In this document: piece by piece, positions 46,965-59,164 of the stretch
Position numbering within the stretch: position 1 is the first letter of the stretch
Layout of the letters: every line of letters begins with the position of its first letter
From: Rutidosis leptorrhynchoides
Taxonomy: Eukaryota > Streptophyta > Magnoliopsida > Asterales > Asteraceae
Direction: 5' to 3'
Length of the DNA stretch: 64,000 bases
Assembly (NCBI RefSeq): GCF_046630445.1
Contig: NC_092342.1
Location: 84,513,001-84,577,000, forward strand
Notes under the pieces: model-generated
The model's input: only the letters and a program-made list of their open reading frames with translations
Told to the model about the DNA's origin: nothing
Databases searched by the model: none
Made by a program: the position numbers and the translations under genes

Positions 46965-49156
46965 TCAATCTGGATAGGGGTTCCAGTTCATGTCGTCGTC
47001 CGGGTTCCATGGTTGGTGATAGGTGTACTGGTAGGCCTGTTTAGGGTCGTAGAGAATATATGGTGGTCTCATCTCGGGCTGGTGTGGAGGATAGTAAGCT
47101 GGTCGGGTCAGAACGTAGTGATCCTGAGGTGACAGCCGGTTCATAATCTGACGCTGATGATAGTCCCATCTATCATGCTATCGTTGCCTGGAATGCTCGT
47201 AATCATTCCGGGCTTGCCACTGCTCCATCTGTCTAAATCTCTCCGCGTTTGTCATATCTACCTCATCTATACGCTGGTAGACATCAGTCATAGCCTCCCG
47301 AATGACATCCCTAATGTCATCTGCTTCCTCCATCTCCTCATCTGAGCCTCTCTCTACCTGAGGATGACTACCTTCATAGGGTATTGCCTGTTACGTCTAC
47401 TCTTTAATACCTTAGCACTCACATAAACCCTCAATCCTAAAAGCTCAACCTGTTCCCTACATTCCAAAAGTGGACCCCCTTGGTCCTTATCTACACCCAA
47501 ATACTCTCCAATGAGAGTAACAAAAATACCTCCTCCTATTATCCCCCTTCCTGTATTCCTTCCACCATCTTAGACAAATAAAAACCAACACAGTAAGGGA
47601 TATTAACAAAGCCTCTTGGGTCTCGAATACACTTTAGGTAAAATAAATCATGTAAGGTCAATTTTTCCTTGTTGTGACCTCTCTGTGTAATCGAGTTAGC
47701 CAAAAATCTATGAATTATACGAAGCTCGGCTCTGTTAATATGTAAGTAGGTATGTGTTCCTGCCCGCCCAAAAACATTATAATCTGACATACGCCTCCAG
47801 ACGGAGTTCACATCAAAATTCCTATCTACCCTTTCACCACGATAAATCAAATTAATACAATCGGGTTGTAGTAATTCAGAGGGCGCATATATCTGCAAAG
47901 CCCTGGCCATGTCCAGCATGGACATCCTGTACATCCTACAGCCAAGTATAAATCTAAGAAAACTTCTATCATCTAATCTATCTACATCTACATTTAATGC
48001 TATAGTACTCATCAGCTCAACACACCATTCCTTATATACAGGCCTACAAATGGTGAATAAGCGTTCCCAATCAGTAAAAGAAGAACTGTCATACCTTTGA
48101 ATCAGTAGCAGTCTAACACGGTCAGCTAGTTGGACCCTTTCCAAAGGATCCCAATCAATTACCCTAGGAACCTCTACATCTTTCGTTACTAATTTGAATT
48201 TATTACTTTGATATGCCGGGTAATCTCTCCAGCTTCTGTCGAATCTCAGATTAGGATGCAACGTGTGTTCAGGAATCGTTGGGTATTCTACTGGCAGATA
48301 AATCGGAACTACTATGAATTCATTAACAAACTGTAGCGGATCATAATAAGGTACGTGTTGATCAGGCTGATGTTGTTGTTCCTGTTGTGGTTCTTGTTCG
48401 GGTTCTGGCTCGTATTGCGGCTCATATTCTGGTTCAGGTTCATGTTGTGGTTGTCTAGATGATGATGAAGCACCAGCAGTATCGGTTTTCTGCAAAACAC
48501 ATTAAACACAAAATTTGAGCATCCAAATATGCATTAGTGTTAGCAAAATAACAATTTAAATTAACCACAATAACATGTTCAATCAAAATTAAACTTATAC
48601 ACATTTTCACATTTTTTACAATTCTACACTTTTTCAAATAAGCACATATGAAAATGTTTAAAAAGTTCATAAGCATTTAACTTAAATAACATGTTAAAAC
48701 AACTTTTACTAGCAATTAAACAAGTCTCAAATGGCAATTATATCAAATTAATCAAGTTCATGAATTTTGTACATAAAAAGTCCACTTTAATCTTCAAAAA
48801 TCATGTTTAAGATCAAAGTTTAGATCATTTAGCTACCTAAACATGTTACATTACTTAATTTAGCAATAATTCATGACAAAAATCGGCCATAACCTGTTTA
48901 TATCAAAAAGCCCCAAATTGCTCAAGAACACAAACCCTAGATTCCAAATTTTTTTGAAGTTTTTGGCTTCAAATCATGTTAAATAGCATCAATCTAGGTT
49001 ATACATGCATAATATACTAACAATTTAACTCTAATTAGACTAGAAATTAACAAAATTGCATTAGGTAAAATATTGGTAAATATCACAAAAACTATAAAAT
49101 TTATGAGTTTAGGGGTGTAATTTTACCTTTTTGTTGAAGAATCCGAACCTAGGCAT
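46965..49156 (-). pseudogene. B third ORF (Athila-type, env position), two exons, frameshifted
   Basis: Exon 1 is 49127-49156 (MPRFGFFNKK). The phase-0 intron is 48490-49126, with donor AAG|GTAAAA and acceptor TTTTGCAG. Exon 2 starts at 48489 with KTDTAG, then an acidic Glu/Pro/Gln repeat. A domain related to the E1 third ORF follows (for example RDYPAYQSNKF, WERLFTICRPVY, ILGCRMYRMSMLDMARAL). The frame is open to 47539; a frameshift in a G run there and another downstream break it. A C-terminal part ends with NPYPD-stop at 46965-46967. No membrane segment is visible. The intron sits at the same place as in E1. The function is unknown. Confidence 0.75.
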
Positions 49157-49351
49157 GATTAGAGCAAGAAATTTGACGAATTACGGTAAAAATTTGGTGA
49201 AATTTGGTGAGGTTTTGAGAGAATTTCGTATGTGTATGTGTGTGTTGTGGTGAAGAACACAGCTCGCTGGGACTTTTGTTCCTGGCCTGGAATCCAGCTC
49301 CATGAGATCGCATGGAGTTGCAGTTCAAAACCCATGCGATCGCATGGGTCT

Positions 49352-49411
<60 letters not shown>

Positions 49412-50306
49412 CTTACACTTTTTAAAACATATAATTAAATTAAATTTTAAAAATTTGTTTCTTTTTAGGATGAGGGCGTTTCGGAACGATGTCCTAGTCC
49501 GTCCTTCGACAAAATTTTAAAATTTGTCAATTTTAAGCGCAGTTTTAAAAGCAAAGGTTTTTGGATTTTTTAAATGTTTTTGGCATACTTTAATTCAATA
49601 AGATTAAAAATAATAATAATAAAAGTTCTCGTCCCTCCCTTGGGTAAGGCAATTTCGGTTCAATGACCTAGTCTTCAACTTACGACGCATTTTAAAAATC
49701 ATATTTTTAACTTAACGAAATAAAGTAAATTTTTGTTTTTAAATTCACACCAAACTTAAATTTAAAATGCATAAAATTAAAAATTTATATTAATTAAATT
49801 GAAAATTCACACCAAACTTTTATTATATTTTTGTTTTTATACATACAATCTTATATTAAAAATATTAATTTTTCAAATATTTACAAATTTAAATATATTG
49901 ATTTTAAAGAGTTTACAATAATAATTTAATATTTAAATATTAATTTTAAAAACATGGTAAAAATAAAATTAAAAATCTTTTTGGTCTTTTATCCCACTTT
50001 AATCAATCAAATATTATCAAAAATATACACCCCTCTTTTCGGTAAAGTAATTTCGGCTATATTACCTAGTTTTACTCCTGACGAATTTCTGAAATATTTT
50101 GGGTTGATTGATTAAAGATATTTATACCTTAAGAATAAACGGTAAATTTCGCAGTGATGTAATAAATTTTTTGTATGATATCAATAATTTCGGTCGCAAA
50201 ACCTAATTTTATTGAGTATCAATTTAATACTTTATAGCGAACAATTTAGCGTTTAATATTAAAAGGTTAAAAGCAATAAAATAAAAATAAAAATTGTACA
50301 TACTTA
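49157..50306 (-). promoter_or_regulatory. B internal promoter region of the third ORF
   Basis: Upstream (minus strand) of exon 1 lie a 20-bp palindrome with one mismatch (49298-49317) and a perfect 20-bp palindrome (49330-49349). Both carry the core of the LTR promoter palindromes. An AT run follows (49353-49405). Bases 49410-50306 are AT-rich and hold two copies of a TTCGG..CAA(T)GACCTAGT-like motif (about 49480 and 49665) and no gene. Confidence 0.6.
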
Positions 50307-50310
50307 CCTG
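50300..50310 (-). promoter_or_regulatory. Strong splice-donor-like site after the zinc-knuckle ORF
   Basis: On the minus strand CACAG|GTAAGTATG lies 14 bases past the stop codon of the ORF at 50324-50740. It matches the plant donor consensus well. The acceptor is not known. Confidence 0.45.
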
Positions 50311-50323
50311 TGAAATAGAATTC

Positions 50324-50740
50324 TTAGTGACCTGCTTTAGCCCACTCATAAGATAGTCGGACTAATTGGTTTTCCATGGCTACATAGGCGTAACCTCGAG
50401 CATTCAACGTTTTTTCTTCGAAAAATATGAACGGTCCATCTCTGCATAAAGTAACGAATTCGGTATTAGAATATGTCAGATTCGTCGAGCATTTTCCTTC
50501 GTGTGACCATTTTCCGCATTTGTGACATCTTTCAAGGTGTCGTGCTCTTCTTTTCGCTGCGAATTTTGATTTTCCTTTACCAAAATGTAACTTATTATTA
50601 TCGTTCCTGGATTCTTTTCTTACTCCGTCCAATTTACCTCTGATTAATGATACCAATTCACTTGGAAGGGTGTCATTATTACGTTTAGTGATCAAAGCAT
50701 GTAGCATTAGACCATGGTTTAATTCACAGGAAGTCTTCAT
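50324..50740 (-). CDS. Small basic zinc-knuckle protein, 138 codons, in element B
   Basis: The frame is intact, unlike the gag-pol of the same element. It starts MKTSCELNHG. A basic stretch (KGKSKFAAKRRARHLER, roughly residues 55-71) leads into CHKCGKWSHEGKC, a CX2CX4HX3C zinc-knuckle-like motif. The C-terminal half has no motif I recognise. It lies between the post-integrase protease domain and the third ORF's promoter. A T-rich stretch ending TTTAG stands about 15 bases before the ATG, and a strong donor follows the stop, so it may be a spliced exon. Element A, otherwise colinear, lacks it. It could be a captured gene fragment or a nucleic-acid-binding accessory protein. I do not recognise the family. 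Confidence 0.55.
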   Translation of the reverse strand: MKTSCELNHGLMLHALITKRNNDTLPSELVSLIRGKLDGVRKESRNDNNKLHFGKGKSKFAAKRRARHLERCHKCGKWSHEGKCSTNLTYSNTEFVTLCRDGPFIFFEEKTLNARGYAYVAMENQLVRLSYEWAKAGH

Positions 50741-50912
50741 CTCGTAAAACCTAAAAAAAATAAAAATTCAGAATGGGGGGAGAAGACTAGTTCTTTAGGG
50801 TCTGATAGGGAAAGACCATTCAGATTTCATTCTCGAGAACTACACGAAAACAGAAAAATCTAACTCTAACAGAAATACATATTACCCTAAAAAGATTCGA
50901 ACCTCCCCACAC

Positions 50913-51275
50913 TTAGCTGAAATTGTGATTAACGTTATTTTCAATTGGATCATCAACAACTTGAATATCTTTGAGTTTTACTTCAATCCATTTGTTGATT
51001 TCCTCCGTAACTTTCAAAAATTCAACTAACATCGCCTTTTCTTTTGGTGATAAATTGGATATTAATCGGTTACATAACTTAAAGTTTCCCTTAATCTTAG
51101 CATCGTGAATCCGTTTATAAAGTTTCTTCGTTGAACTGTTAAAAACGGGTTCATCTAATTTCGTATCATCAACGGGGTTCTTTGTGATTGGATCATCATT
51201 AAGTGTTTCTTCATCTTCCCCACACTTATGTATTTTTATTGGTCTAACAGTTTTGGTTGGTGGAGATCTAAACTT
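50913..51275 (-). pseudogene. B tail domain after the second protease
   Basis: In frame after the stop at 51276-51278, the sequence encodes RSPPTKTV, a spacer, and KLYKRIHDAKIKGNF..NLSPKEKAMLVEF, ending at TAA 50913-50915. It is colinear with the tail domain of element A (39720-40163). Separation from the 591-codon ORF by a single TGA suggests a nonsense mutation. The domain's role is unknown. Confidence 0.65.
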
Positions 51276-53051
51276 TCAGTTCATAAAGGTGATTGATTTA
51301 TCACCATCCCTAAGTGTCATTCTACCTTCTCTTACATCAATGAATGCCTCGGTGGTTGCTAAAAATGGGCAACCTAAAATTAGAGGAATATCAAGGTTTT
51401 CCTCCATATTAATCACTATGAAGTTTGCAACAAAGGTCAAACTTCCGAAGTTAACAAGTAAATTATTTGCTATTCCAACCGGGTGTTTAATGGTTAGGTC
51501 AAATGATTGAACACCTATTTTGGTTGGTTTTAATTTACCCATACCTAATCTTTTGTATAAGGAAAGAGGCATAATATTTGCACTTGCTCCTAAATCTGCG
51601 AGTCCATTATATACAGCACCATCATTAAGCAAGCAAGAAATGATAAATTCGCCCGGGTCTCCTACTTTAGTAAGTTGAGTTGGTTTGTAAACCTTTTTTG
51701 GGTGTTCTTTTCTTGGTTCTTTCACTTCTGTTTGAACTTCTTGTTCATATTTTTCTTCGTTTCTTGGAATGGGAGGTTTGTATAAGAATTCGTCTTCATC
51801 ACTCCAATTTGAATCCTCCCTATTTTCCAATTTTGATTTTTCATATGTTATTGATAACATATTTATGTTTTCATTTTGAAGATTTTCTTGGGTGGTGAAA
51901 TTATGATTGACTTCATTGTCAACTCCCATCGGACCATGTATGTAATGTTTAACTCTGTGACCATTAACTTTAAATTCAATCACATTTGAATTTATCAACT
52001 CTACTGTTCCATATGGGAAAACTCTTTTGACTATAAATGGTCCAGACCATCTTGATTTCAATTTTCCAGGAAATAGCTTGAATCGTGAATTGAAAAGAAG
52101 AACTCTGTCTCCTTCTTTAAATTCTTTTGAACTTCTGATTCTTTTATCATGCCATTTCTTCATTCTTTCCTTATAGATTAACGAATTTTTGTATGCTTCA
52201 TGTCTCAATTCTTCTAATTCGTTTAATTGACATAACCGTAGACGTCCGACTTCATGTACATCAAGATTACATGTCTTCAAAGCCCAAAATGCTTTGTGTT
52301 CAATTTCTACTGGAAGATGACATGCTTTTCTGTAAACGAGTCTAAAAGGTGTGGTTCCAATTGGAGTTTTGTAGGCTGTTCTAAAAGCCCAGAGTGCATC
52401 CTCCAATTTCATGGACCATTGCTTCGAATTTGATCCTACGGTTTTCTCTAAAATACGTTTTAAAGCTCGGTTGGTATTTTCAACTTCTCCACTTGTTTTT
52501 GGATGATAAGCAGTGGAGATTTTATGAGTTACTCCATATCTTTTGAGAACTTTCTCTAGTTGATTGTTACAAAAATGAGTACCCCGATCACTTATTAAAG
52601 CTTTCGGTGTTCCAAACCTTGCAAAAAGACGTTTTAAGAAGTTGACTACAACTCGTGCATCGTTAGTTGGGAGAGCTTGTGCTTCCGCCCATTTAGATAC
52701 ATAATCAATGGCAACGAGAATGTAGAGATTATTATGAGATTTTGCAAATGGACCCATAAATTCAATACCCCAAACGTCAAATACTTCACATACTTGAATG
52801 ACATTTTGTGGCATTTCATCACGTTGACTTATTTTTCCGGCCCTTTGACAAGCATCACAGGATTTGCAAAGGAGGTGTGCGTCTTTGAAAATTGTAGGCC
52901 AATAGAATCCAGCATCATAAACTTTTCTTGCTGTGAGTTGAGGCCCATAATGCCCTCCTGTTGGTCCTGTGTGACAATGGTTTAAGATTTGACTAGCTTC
53001 ATCTTCGAATACACATCGACGTATTATTCCATCGGGACAACTTTTAAACAA
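51276..53051 (-). CDS. B integrase fused to a second retropepsin-like domain (591 codons)
   Basis: The N-terminal part is Athila-type integrase: a zinc-finger region ([19 protein letters not shown]), core and C-terminal domain ([16 protein letters not shown], ending near [16 protein letters not shown]). The first catalytic aspartate is glutamate here (WGIEFMGP against WGIDFMGP in E1); SDRGTHF and the VENTNRA glutamate remain. Without a stop, the frame continues into a gag-protease spacer and a retropepsin-like domain with ADLGAS (aspartate near residue 486) and [10 protein letters not shown]. Element B already has a normal protease before RT (54637-55659), so this is an extra one, closest to element A's. 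Upstream integrase coding is separated by a stop and frameshift. Activity is unlikely for the integrase. Confidence 0.8.
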   Translation of the reverse strand: MFKSCPDGIIRRCVFEDEASQILNHCHTGPTGGHYGPQLTARKVYDAGFYWPTIFKDAHLLCKSCDACQRAGKISQRDEMPQNVIQVCEVFDVWGIEFMGPFAKSHNNLYILVAIDYVSKWAEAQALPTNDARVVVNFLKRLFARFGTPKALISDRGTHFCNNQLEKVLKRYGVTHKISTAYHPKTSGEVENTNRALKRILEKTVGSNSKQWSMKLEDALWAFRTAYKTPIGTTPFRLVYRKACHLPVEIEHKAFWALKTCNLDVHEVGRLRLCQLNELEELRHEAYKNSLIYKERMKKWHDKRIRSSKEFKEGDRVLLFNSRFKLFPGKLKSRWSGPFIVKRVFPYGTVELINSNVIEFKVNGHRVKHYIHGPMGVDNEVNHNFTTQENLQNENINMLSITYEKSKLENREDSNWSDEDEFLYKPPIPRNEEKYEQEVQTEVKEPRKEHPKKVYKPTQLTKVGDPGEFIISCLLNDGAVYNGLADLGASANIMPLSLYKRLGMGKLKPTKIGVQSFDLTIKHPVGIANNLLVNFGSLTFVANFIVINMEENLDIPLILGCPFLATTEAFIDVREGRMTLRDGDKSITFMN

Positions 53052-54636
53052 ATGTGGATCTTCCCAGAAATAGTGTTTTATATCACTAAAGAATTTCTTT
53101 CGTTTTTGGTACGATAATCCTTTTTCAAGGAATCCACATACTAATTAGTTTGCATAGTCTGCAAACCATGGAATTTCACTATAATCGATCTTCAATAGAT
53201 ATTCATCAGGAAAGTTGTCTTGTATGGCCGATTCATTTAGAACTTCTAAATGAGGATTTTTCAAGACGAGAAAGATGATCAGCGACGAGATTTTCTGCTC
53301 CCTTTTTGTCTCGAATTTCAATATCGAACTCTTGTAAGAGTAAGATCCAATGGATTAATCTTGGTTTGGCATCTTGTTTCGAAAATAGGTATCTAAGAGC
53401 AGAATGGTCGGTATAGACCACCGTTTTAGCTAGAACGAGATATGATCGAAATTTGTCAAAAGCAATGACAATAGCAAGGAGTTCTTTTTCAGTAGTTGTG
53501 TAATTTGTTTTGCTCCTTGTAACGTCTTACTAGCATAATATATAGGTTGAAATCGTTTTTCAATCCTTTGTCCTAAAACGGCTCCCATTGCAAAATTACT
53601 TGCATCGCACATTAGTTCAAAAGGTAGATTCCAATTTGGAGTTATCATGATCGGCGCATTAGTGAGTTTTTTTAAGAATATTAAAAGATTTGATACATTC
53701 ATCTGAAAAGATGAATGGAGCATCCTTTTCTAGGAGTTTATTCATAGGAGTGGCAATTTTAGAAAAATCTTTTATGAAACGTCGGTAAAAACAGGCATGC
53801 CCTAGAAAACTCCTAACTCTTCTAACATTGGTGGGATGTGGAAGTTTAGCAATTACATCTACTTTAGCTCTATCCACTTCAATTCCTTCCTTTGAAATTT
53901 TATGACCAAGAACGATGCCTTCTTTAACCATGAAATGGCATTTCTCCCAATTAAGTACTAGATTTGATTGTTCGCATCTAATAAGCATTCGTTCAAGATT
54001 AACTAGACATGATTCAAAAGTATCACCGAAGACTGAAAAGTCATCCATGAAAACTTCCATGCATTCTTCTATCATGTCGTGAAAAATCCCCATCATGCAT
54101 CTTTGAAAGGTTGCAGGGGCGTTGCAAAGTCCAAATGGCATGCGTTTGTAAGAAAAAGTACCATAAGGGCACGTGAACGTGGTTTTCTCTTGGTCCTCGG
54201 GTGCTATTGGAATTTGAAAATATCCGGAAAAACCATCAAGAAAACAATAGTAACTATTTCCGGCTAATCTTTCCAACATTTGATCAATGAAAGGTAAGGG
54301 AAAATGATCTTTTCTGGTGGCGTCATTTAATTTTCTATAATCAATACAAACACGCCATCCTGTTACAGTCCTAGTAGGAATAATCTCATTTTTTTCATTT
54401 GTGATGATAGTCATGCCACCCTTCTTAGGTACGCATTGAACCAGGCTTACTCATGGACTATCAGAGATTGGATAAATTAAACCTGCATCTAGCAGTTTAA
54501 TAATTTCTTTCTTAACAACATCTTGCATATTAGGATTTAGTCTTCGTTGGCGTTGCACATACGTTTTATGACCTTCTTCCATAAGGATTTTATGTGTGCA
54601 ATACGAAGGACTTATTCCTTTAATATCATGAATCTT
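53052..54636 (-). pseudogene. B reverse transcriptase, RNase H and integrase start, broken
   Basis: RT runs from about 54636 with a TGA at 54451-54453, where E1 has tryptophan (SPW). It then stays open to 53659 with the active-site box FMDD ([12 protein letters not shown]). Frameshifts near 53672 and 53510 split RNase H ([24 protein letters not shown]). Another frameshift near 53255 and a TAA at 53145-53147 break the tether and integrase start. All domains are in the standard order and clearly homologous to E1. The copy cannot make active RT as it stands. Confidence 0.85.
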
Positions 54637-55659
54637 TCATGCAATAGCTGGTTTATGAGCTTTTAGCACAGAAATGAGTTGAGATTTTTCATTTTCAGTA
54701 AGAGAAGATGATATTATTACAGGTAATTCAGATTCACCATGTAAATAAGCATATTCCAAATGGTTTGGAAGTGGCTTTAACTCTAATGTCGGTGGTTCTT
54801 CTATCGATGATTTATATCGATATCTATCTTCTTCTTTTAGCATTTGAATTTCTTCTGTTGTTGGTTCATATCTATTAGCCATAAGTGTAGCTAACATTTC
54901 AGCTTCATCAATTTGTTCAGTTCCTTCTCCTGAAGAACATTCTCCTCTTCCTTGTAATTCTGGAAATTCTTCTAACAATTCTACATGTGAATCTATGGTT
55001 TGAATATAATAGCATGTATCATCTGCAGATTGCGGTTGTTGCATGGCTTTATCAACAGAAAAGGTAACACTCTCGTCCTCTATACTTAGGGTCAGTTTCT
55101 TACCGAACACGTCTATTATTGCTTTAGCCGTGTTTAAAAATGGTCTTCCTAATATGAGAGGAACTCGAGAATCTTCTTCCATGTCCAGAATAACAAAATC
55201 TACTGAAAATACTAAAGTACCAACTTTAACTAGCATATTCTCCATTATCCCTCTAGGATATTTTACTGATCGATTAGCTAGTTGTATACTTATTCGTGTT
55301 GGTTTCAATTCTCCAAGATCTAGTTTAGCGTATAGTGAATACGGCATTAAATTTATACTAGCACCTAAGTCTGCCAATGCTTCTATTGAACTAAGACTAC
55401 CCAGAAAACATGGAATTGTGAAACTTCCTGGATCAGATAATTTTTCTGGTACCTTATTCAACAGCACTGCAGAACAATTAGCATTCATAGTAACAGCTGA
55501 GAGTTCTTCCATTTTCTTTCTATTTGTGATTAGATCTTTCAGAAATTTAGCATATCTAGGCATTCCTGAAATCACATCAATGAAAGGAAGATTTACATTT
55601 ATTTGTTTAAACATATCCAAGAATTTGGATTGCTCGGCTTCAATTCTTTCTTTTCTCAT
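54637..55659 (-). pseudogene. B primary protease and RT N-terminus
   Basis: It is open for 340 codons: the region FIDVISGMPRYAKFLKDLITNR, the retropepsin motif [22 protein letters not shown], then the linker to RT (SSIEEPPTLELKPLPNHLEYAYL). It ends in TGA at 54637-54639, where E1 has tryptophan (AIAW), a TGG-to-TGA change. It is colinear with E1 residues about 600-925. This is the standard gag-linked protease, distinct from the second one behind integrase. Confidence 0.83.
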
Positions 55660-57478
55660 TTTACTCGGGTAAGGAAGTGGTGGTTGGTATGGTTTAACAT
55701 AAGGTTTAGCCTTAACTGTGTTATCTTCATTAACCTTTTTAACTACCGGTTATTTTTCCTTATCTTGTTCAGATTGTGGTTTTTGTGGAGTAGGAATAGC
55801 TTCATCAGAAATTACAGGTATTTCAGGTGGTTTAAGTGTAATACCACTTCTTGTGGTAATGGCTTTAGCTGTTTCATTCTGGGGGGTTAGCATTTGTATC
55901 ACTAGGTAGACTTCCCGGTTTTCTTTCACCTATCAACCTTGCTAGGTTGCTCACTTCTTGTTCAAGATTTTGAATAGAAGCTTGTTGATTTCTAAATGCT
56001 TGAGCATTTTGTTCATTGGTTTGTTTCTGAGATGTGAAAAACTGCGTTTGAGATTCAACTAGCTTCGACATCATAACTTTTAAATTTGGCTTTTTGTCAT
56101 CGGTTTGTGGTGGTTTATTTTGAAAATTAGGTCTTTGCTGATTGTAAGTATTGTTGGATACTTGTTGATTACTTGGACCTTGTTGATTGTTGTATGGAAC
56201 ATTTCAGTTATAATTCTGGTTTTGATTGTAGATCGGTCTTGGCGGTTGATAATTATTCTAATAATGATTTCCAGGCCTTTGGTTTATGTATGAAACATTC
56301 TCTCTTTGTTCCATTGTTAGTTCAATACTGAGACAATCTTTTATTAAATGTGGTCCTCCACACTGCTCACAACTAATTCTTATTGAGTGTATATCCTTAG
56401 TCATCTTTTCCATTCGTCTCTCGACAGCATCTATCTTTCCTGAAATGGAATCTAATTCATGGCTAGAATCGGCTCTAGCTGCTTTAGATGATCTAACGAT
56501 ATCTTTTTCTTGGTGCCACTCATGTGAGTGGGAAGCAGTGTTATTAATAATTTTGTAAGCATCAGTTGCTGTTTTCTTCATAATGGAACCACCAGCTGCT
56601 ATATCGATGTCTTTTCTTGTAGTGATGTCGCATCCTTGGTAGAATATTTGTACTATTTGACAAGTGTCTAAACCATGTTGCGGACATCCTCTCAATAACT
56701 TTCCAAATCTTGTCCAAGCCTCATATAAAGTTTCGTTTGGCTTTTGTGTGAACGTAACAATTTCTCCTTGAAGTCTTACGGCTTTAGATGCCAGAAAGAA
56801 TTGTTTAAGAAAATTTTCAACTAAAACATCCCATGTATCAATCGCCCCTTCAGGTAACGATTTCAACCAATCTTTGGCTTCTCCCTTTAAAGTCCAGGGA
56901 AATAACATGAGATATATCTGTTCATCCTCCACTTCTCTTATTTTAAATAGAGTGCAGATCCTATTAAATGTACGAAGATGTTCATTTGGATCTTCCTTCG
57001 GCGCACCACTAAATTGGCATTGATTAGTTACCATGTGTAGAATTTGTCCTTTGATTTCATAATCTGGCGCATTAATGTCAGGTTGAGTAATTGCGTGACC
57101 TTGGCCAGTGCATTTAGCTCTCATTCGGTCTTCCATACTTAGAGGTTCCAGATTCTCCATGATTGAATTTGTTGAATCTGAATCACTATAGGATTCTGAT
57201 TTAATGGGTTGTTCCTCGACAATCTCTGTTTGAATGATTGGTGGTTCTGGAGGAAAAATTAATGGTTCAGGATCTCTGAATTGTCCCTGAATATCTTCCG
57301 GATTCTCAATTGTGAGGTTGGGTTCAAAAAATGGATTATCGGAAATTTGAATTGAAGTACTTGGTCGACTGGATGACGATTCTAAAGAAAAATCAACGGC
57401 GACAATATTTGCTAGATGTCTTGATCGAGTTACAGGTGGTGAACGTACAAAAGGTGGTGAACGTTTTGCTCGGTGCAT
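55660..57478 (-). pseudogene. gag: B gag, broken
   Basis: The ATG at 57476-57478 opens 406 codons with the gag capsid-like region ([32 protein letters not shown]) and zinc knuckle CEQCGGPHLIKDC. It ends at a TAG near 56258. Further lesions are a TGA at 56204-56206, a one-base gain in a C run near 55886, and a TAA at 55750-55752. The downstream part is Asn/Gln-rich with a probable coiled coil (QASIQNLEQEVSNLARL). It is homologous to element A's gag across the whole N-terminal part. Confidence 0.85.
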
Positions 57479-58060
57479 TCACTGAATATCTTATTAGTTA
57501 TAAAAATAAGAAAAATTATATAAGTTATCAAATTAATAGACTTTTCTGATTTTGCCCACGTTTCGAATAGCCAAAAGATGCAGCAGAGGGGCAGGATTCG
57601 TTTGGTCTCAATATAATTGAGTACTGTTTGGCTCCAATAACCCGGTCCACGTACAAATCCAACTATTACTACGAACCAGAAAATTTTGATGTCTATCAAT
57701 TTAACCACTTAAAATAATTTTTCGTTTTTAAATTTTAGAGAAGAAATAGAAAAAAAAAATTCTATGTCCTATAAACTAGAGCGTCGAGAAATAAGAAAGA
57801 AAAAGAGCGCGTCGAAAAACGTCGAAAAATAATAGGCGACGAAAAATTAAAATAAGAAAGTAGCGCGTCGAAACTTAAAAAGGAACTAAAAACTAAGAAT
57901 TAAAAGTTGCGTCTAAAAATATTAAAGCTTAAAAGAAAAACTATATCCCAAATGGCAATAACTTCAAAAGGTACTAAAATATAAAACGGCGTCACAAATT
58001 TCTAAAGCACCTAAATCTTAGTCTAAAGAAAAAGCACTTAAGGAATTTTACGACAAAGCC
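57479..58060 (-). other. B 5' leader, truncated
   Basis: It is colinear in reverse complement with the element A leader from about 37428 back to 36880, with repeats of GCGTCGAAAA. It ends abruptly near 58060 before the expected primer site and LTR. No gene is seen. Confidence 0.7.
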
Positions 58061-59094
58061 AAAACCGTTGAATGACACTTAGTGATGATGAAAAATCGAT
58101 CACCTTTGTGAGTCGAAAGTCTAAATCTCCACCAACCAAAACCGTTGAATCAACAAAAACGATTGGTAAGAAGCATATTGTTTTACCAACTCCAACGGTA
58201 GTGCTTAACAATAATAAAATGCCTAAGTGTGGGGAAGATGAAGTAACACCTAATGATGACCTGATAACAAAGAACCTCGTTGTTGATACAAAATTAAATG
58301 ACTCCGTTATTAATAGTTCAATGAAGAAACTTATTAAACGGATTCGCGATGCTAGAACCAAGGGGAACTTTAAGTTATGTAACCGGTTAGTATCTAATCT
58401 ATCGCCCAAAGAAAAGGCGAAACTAGTTGAATTTGTGGATATTACACAGGAATCTGACCAATGGCTTAAAGCAGAAGTCACAGATATGCAAGTTGATTAT
58501 GGTCCAAGAGAAATTGACAATGAAGTTAATCACAAATTCAACACCACAGCTACCTAAGTGTGGGAAGATTTAGATGTTCTAAAAAGAAAATGCTGTCTAG
58601 AGTTAGTTGTTCTCTTCTCGTGTAGTTCCGAGAATGGAATCCGATTGGTCTTTTCCACCAGCAGACACTAAAGAACTAGTTTTCTCCCCCCATTCTGAAT
58701 TTTTGTTTTGTAGTTTTTGTATGAAATTAATATGCATTTTTAAATTTAAGTTTTGTGTGAATTTAAAAATAAAATTTACTTTATTTCATTAAGTTTAAAA
58801 AATAATTTCTAAAATTCTTCGTAAGTTAAAGACTAGGTCATGGAACCGAAATTGCTTTACCCGAGGGCGGGGCGACAAATTTTATTTTCATTATTTTTAA
58901 TTTTATTGATCTAAAGTATACCAAAAAAATTTAAAAAACCCAAAAATCTTTGCTTTTAAAACAATCGCTTTAAAAACGACAAATTTTAAATTTTGTCGAG
59001 GGACGGACTAGGTAAACGTACCGAAACTACCTAAAGTAAAAGGAAACAAAATTTTAAAAAAATTATTCATTTAAATTGTTTTAATAAATAAAGG

Positions 59095-59164
<70 letters not shown>

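Noticed and set aside
49302..49520. ORF with Tyr-Ile repeats
   Set aside because: It is a translation of an AT microsatellite between B's promoter palindromes and flanking sequence.
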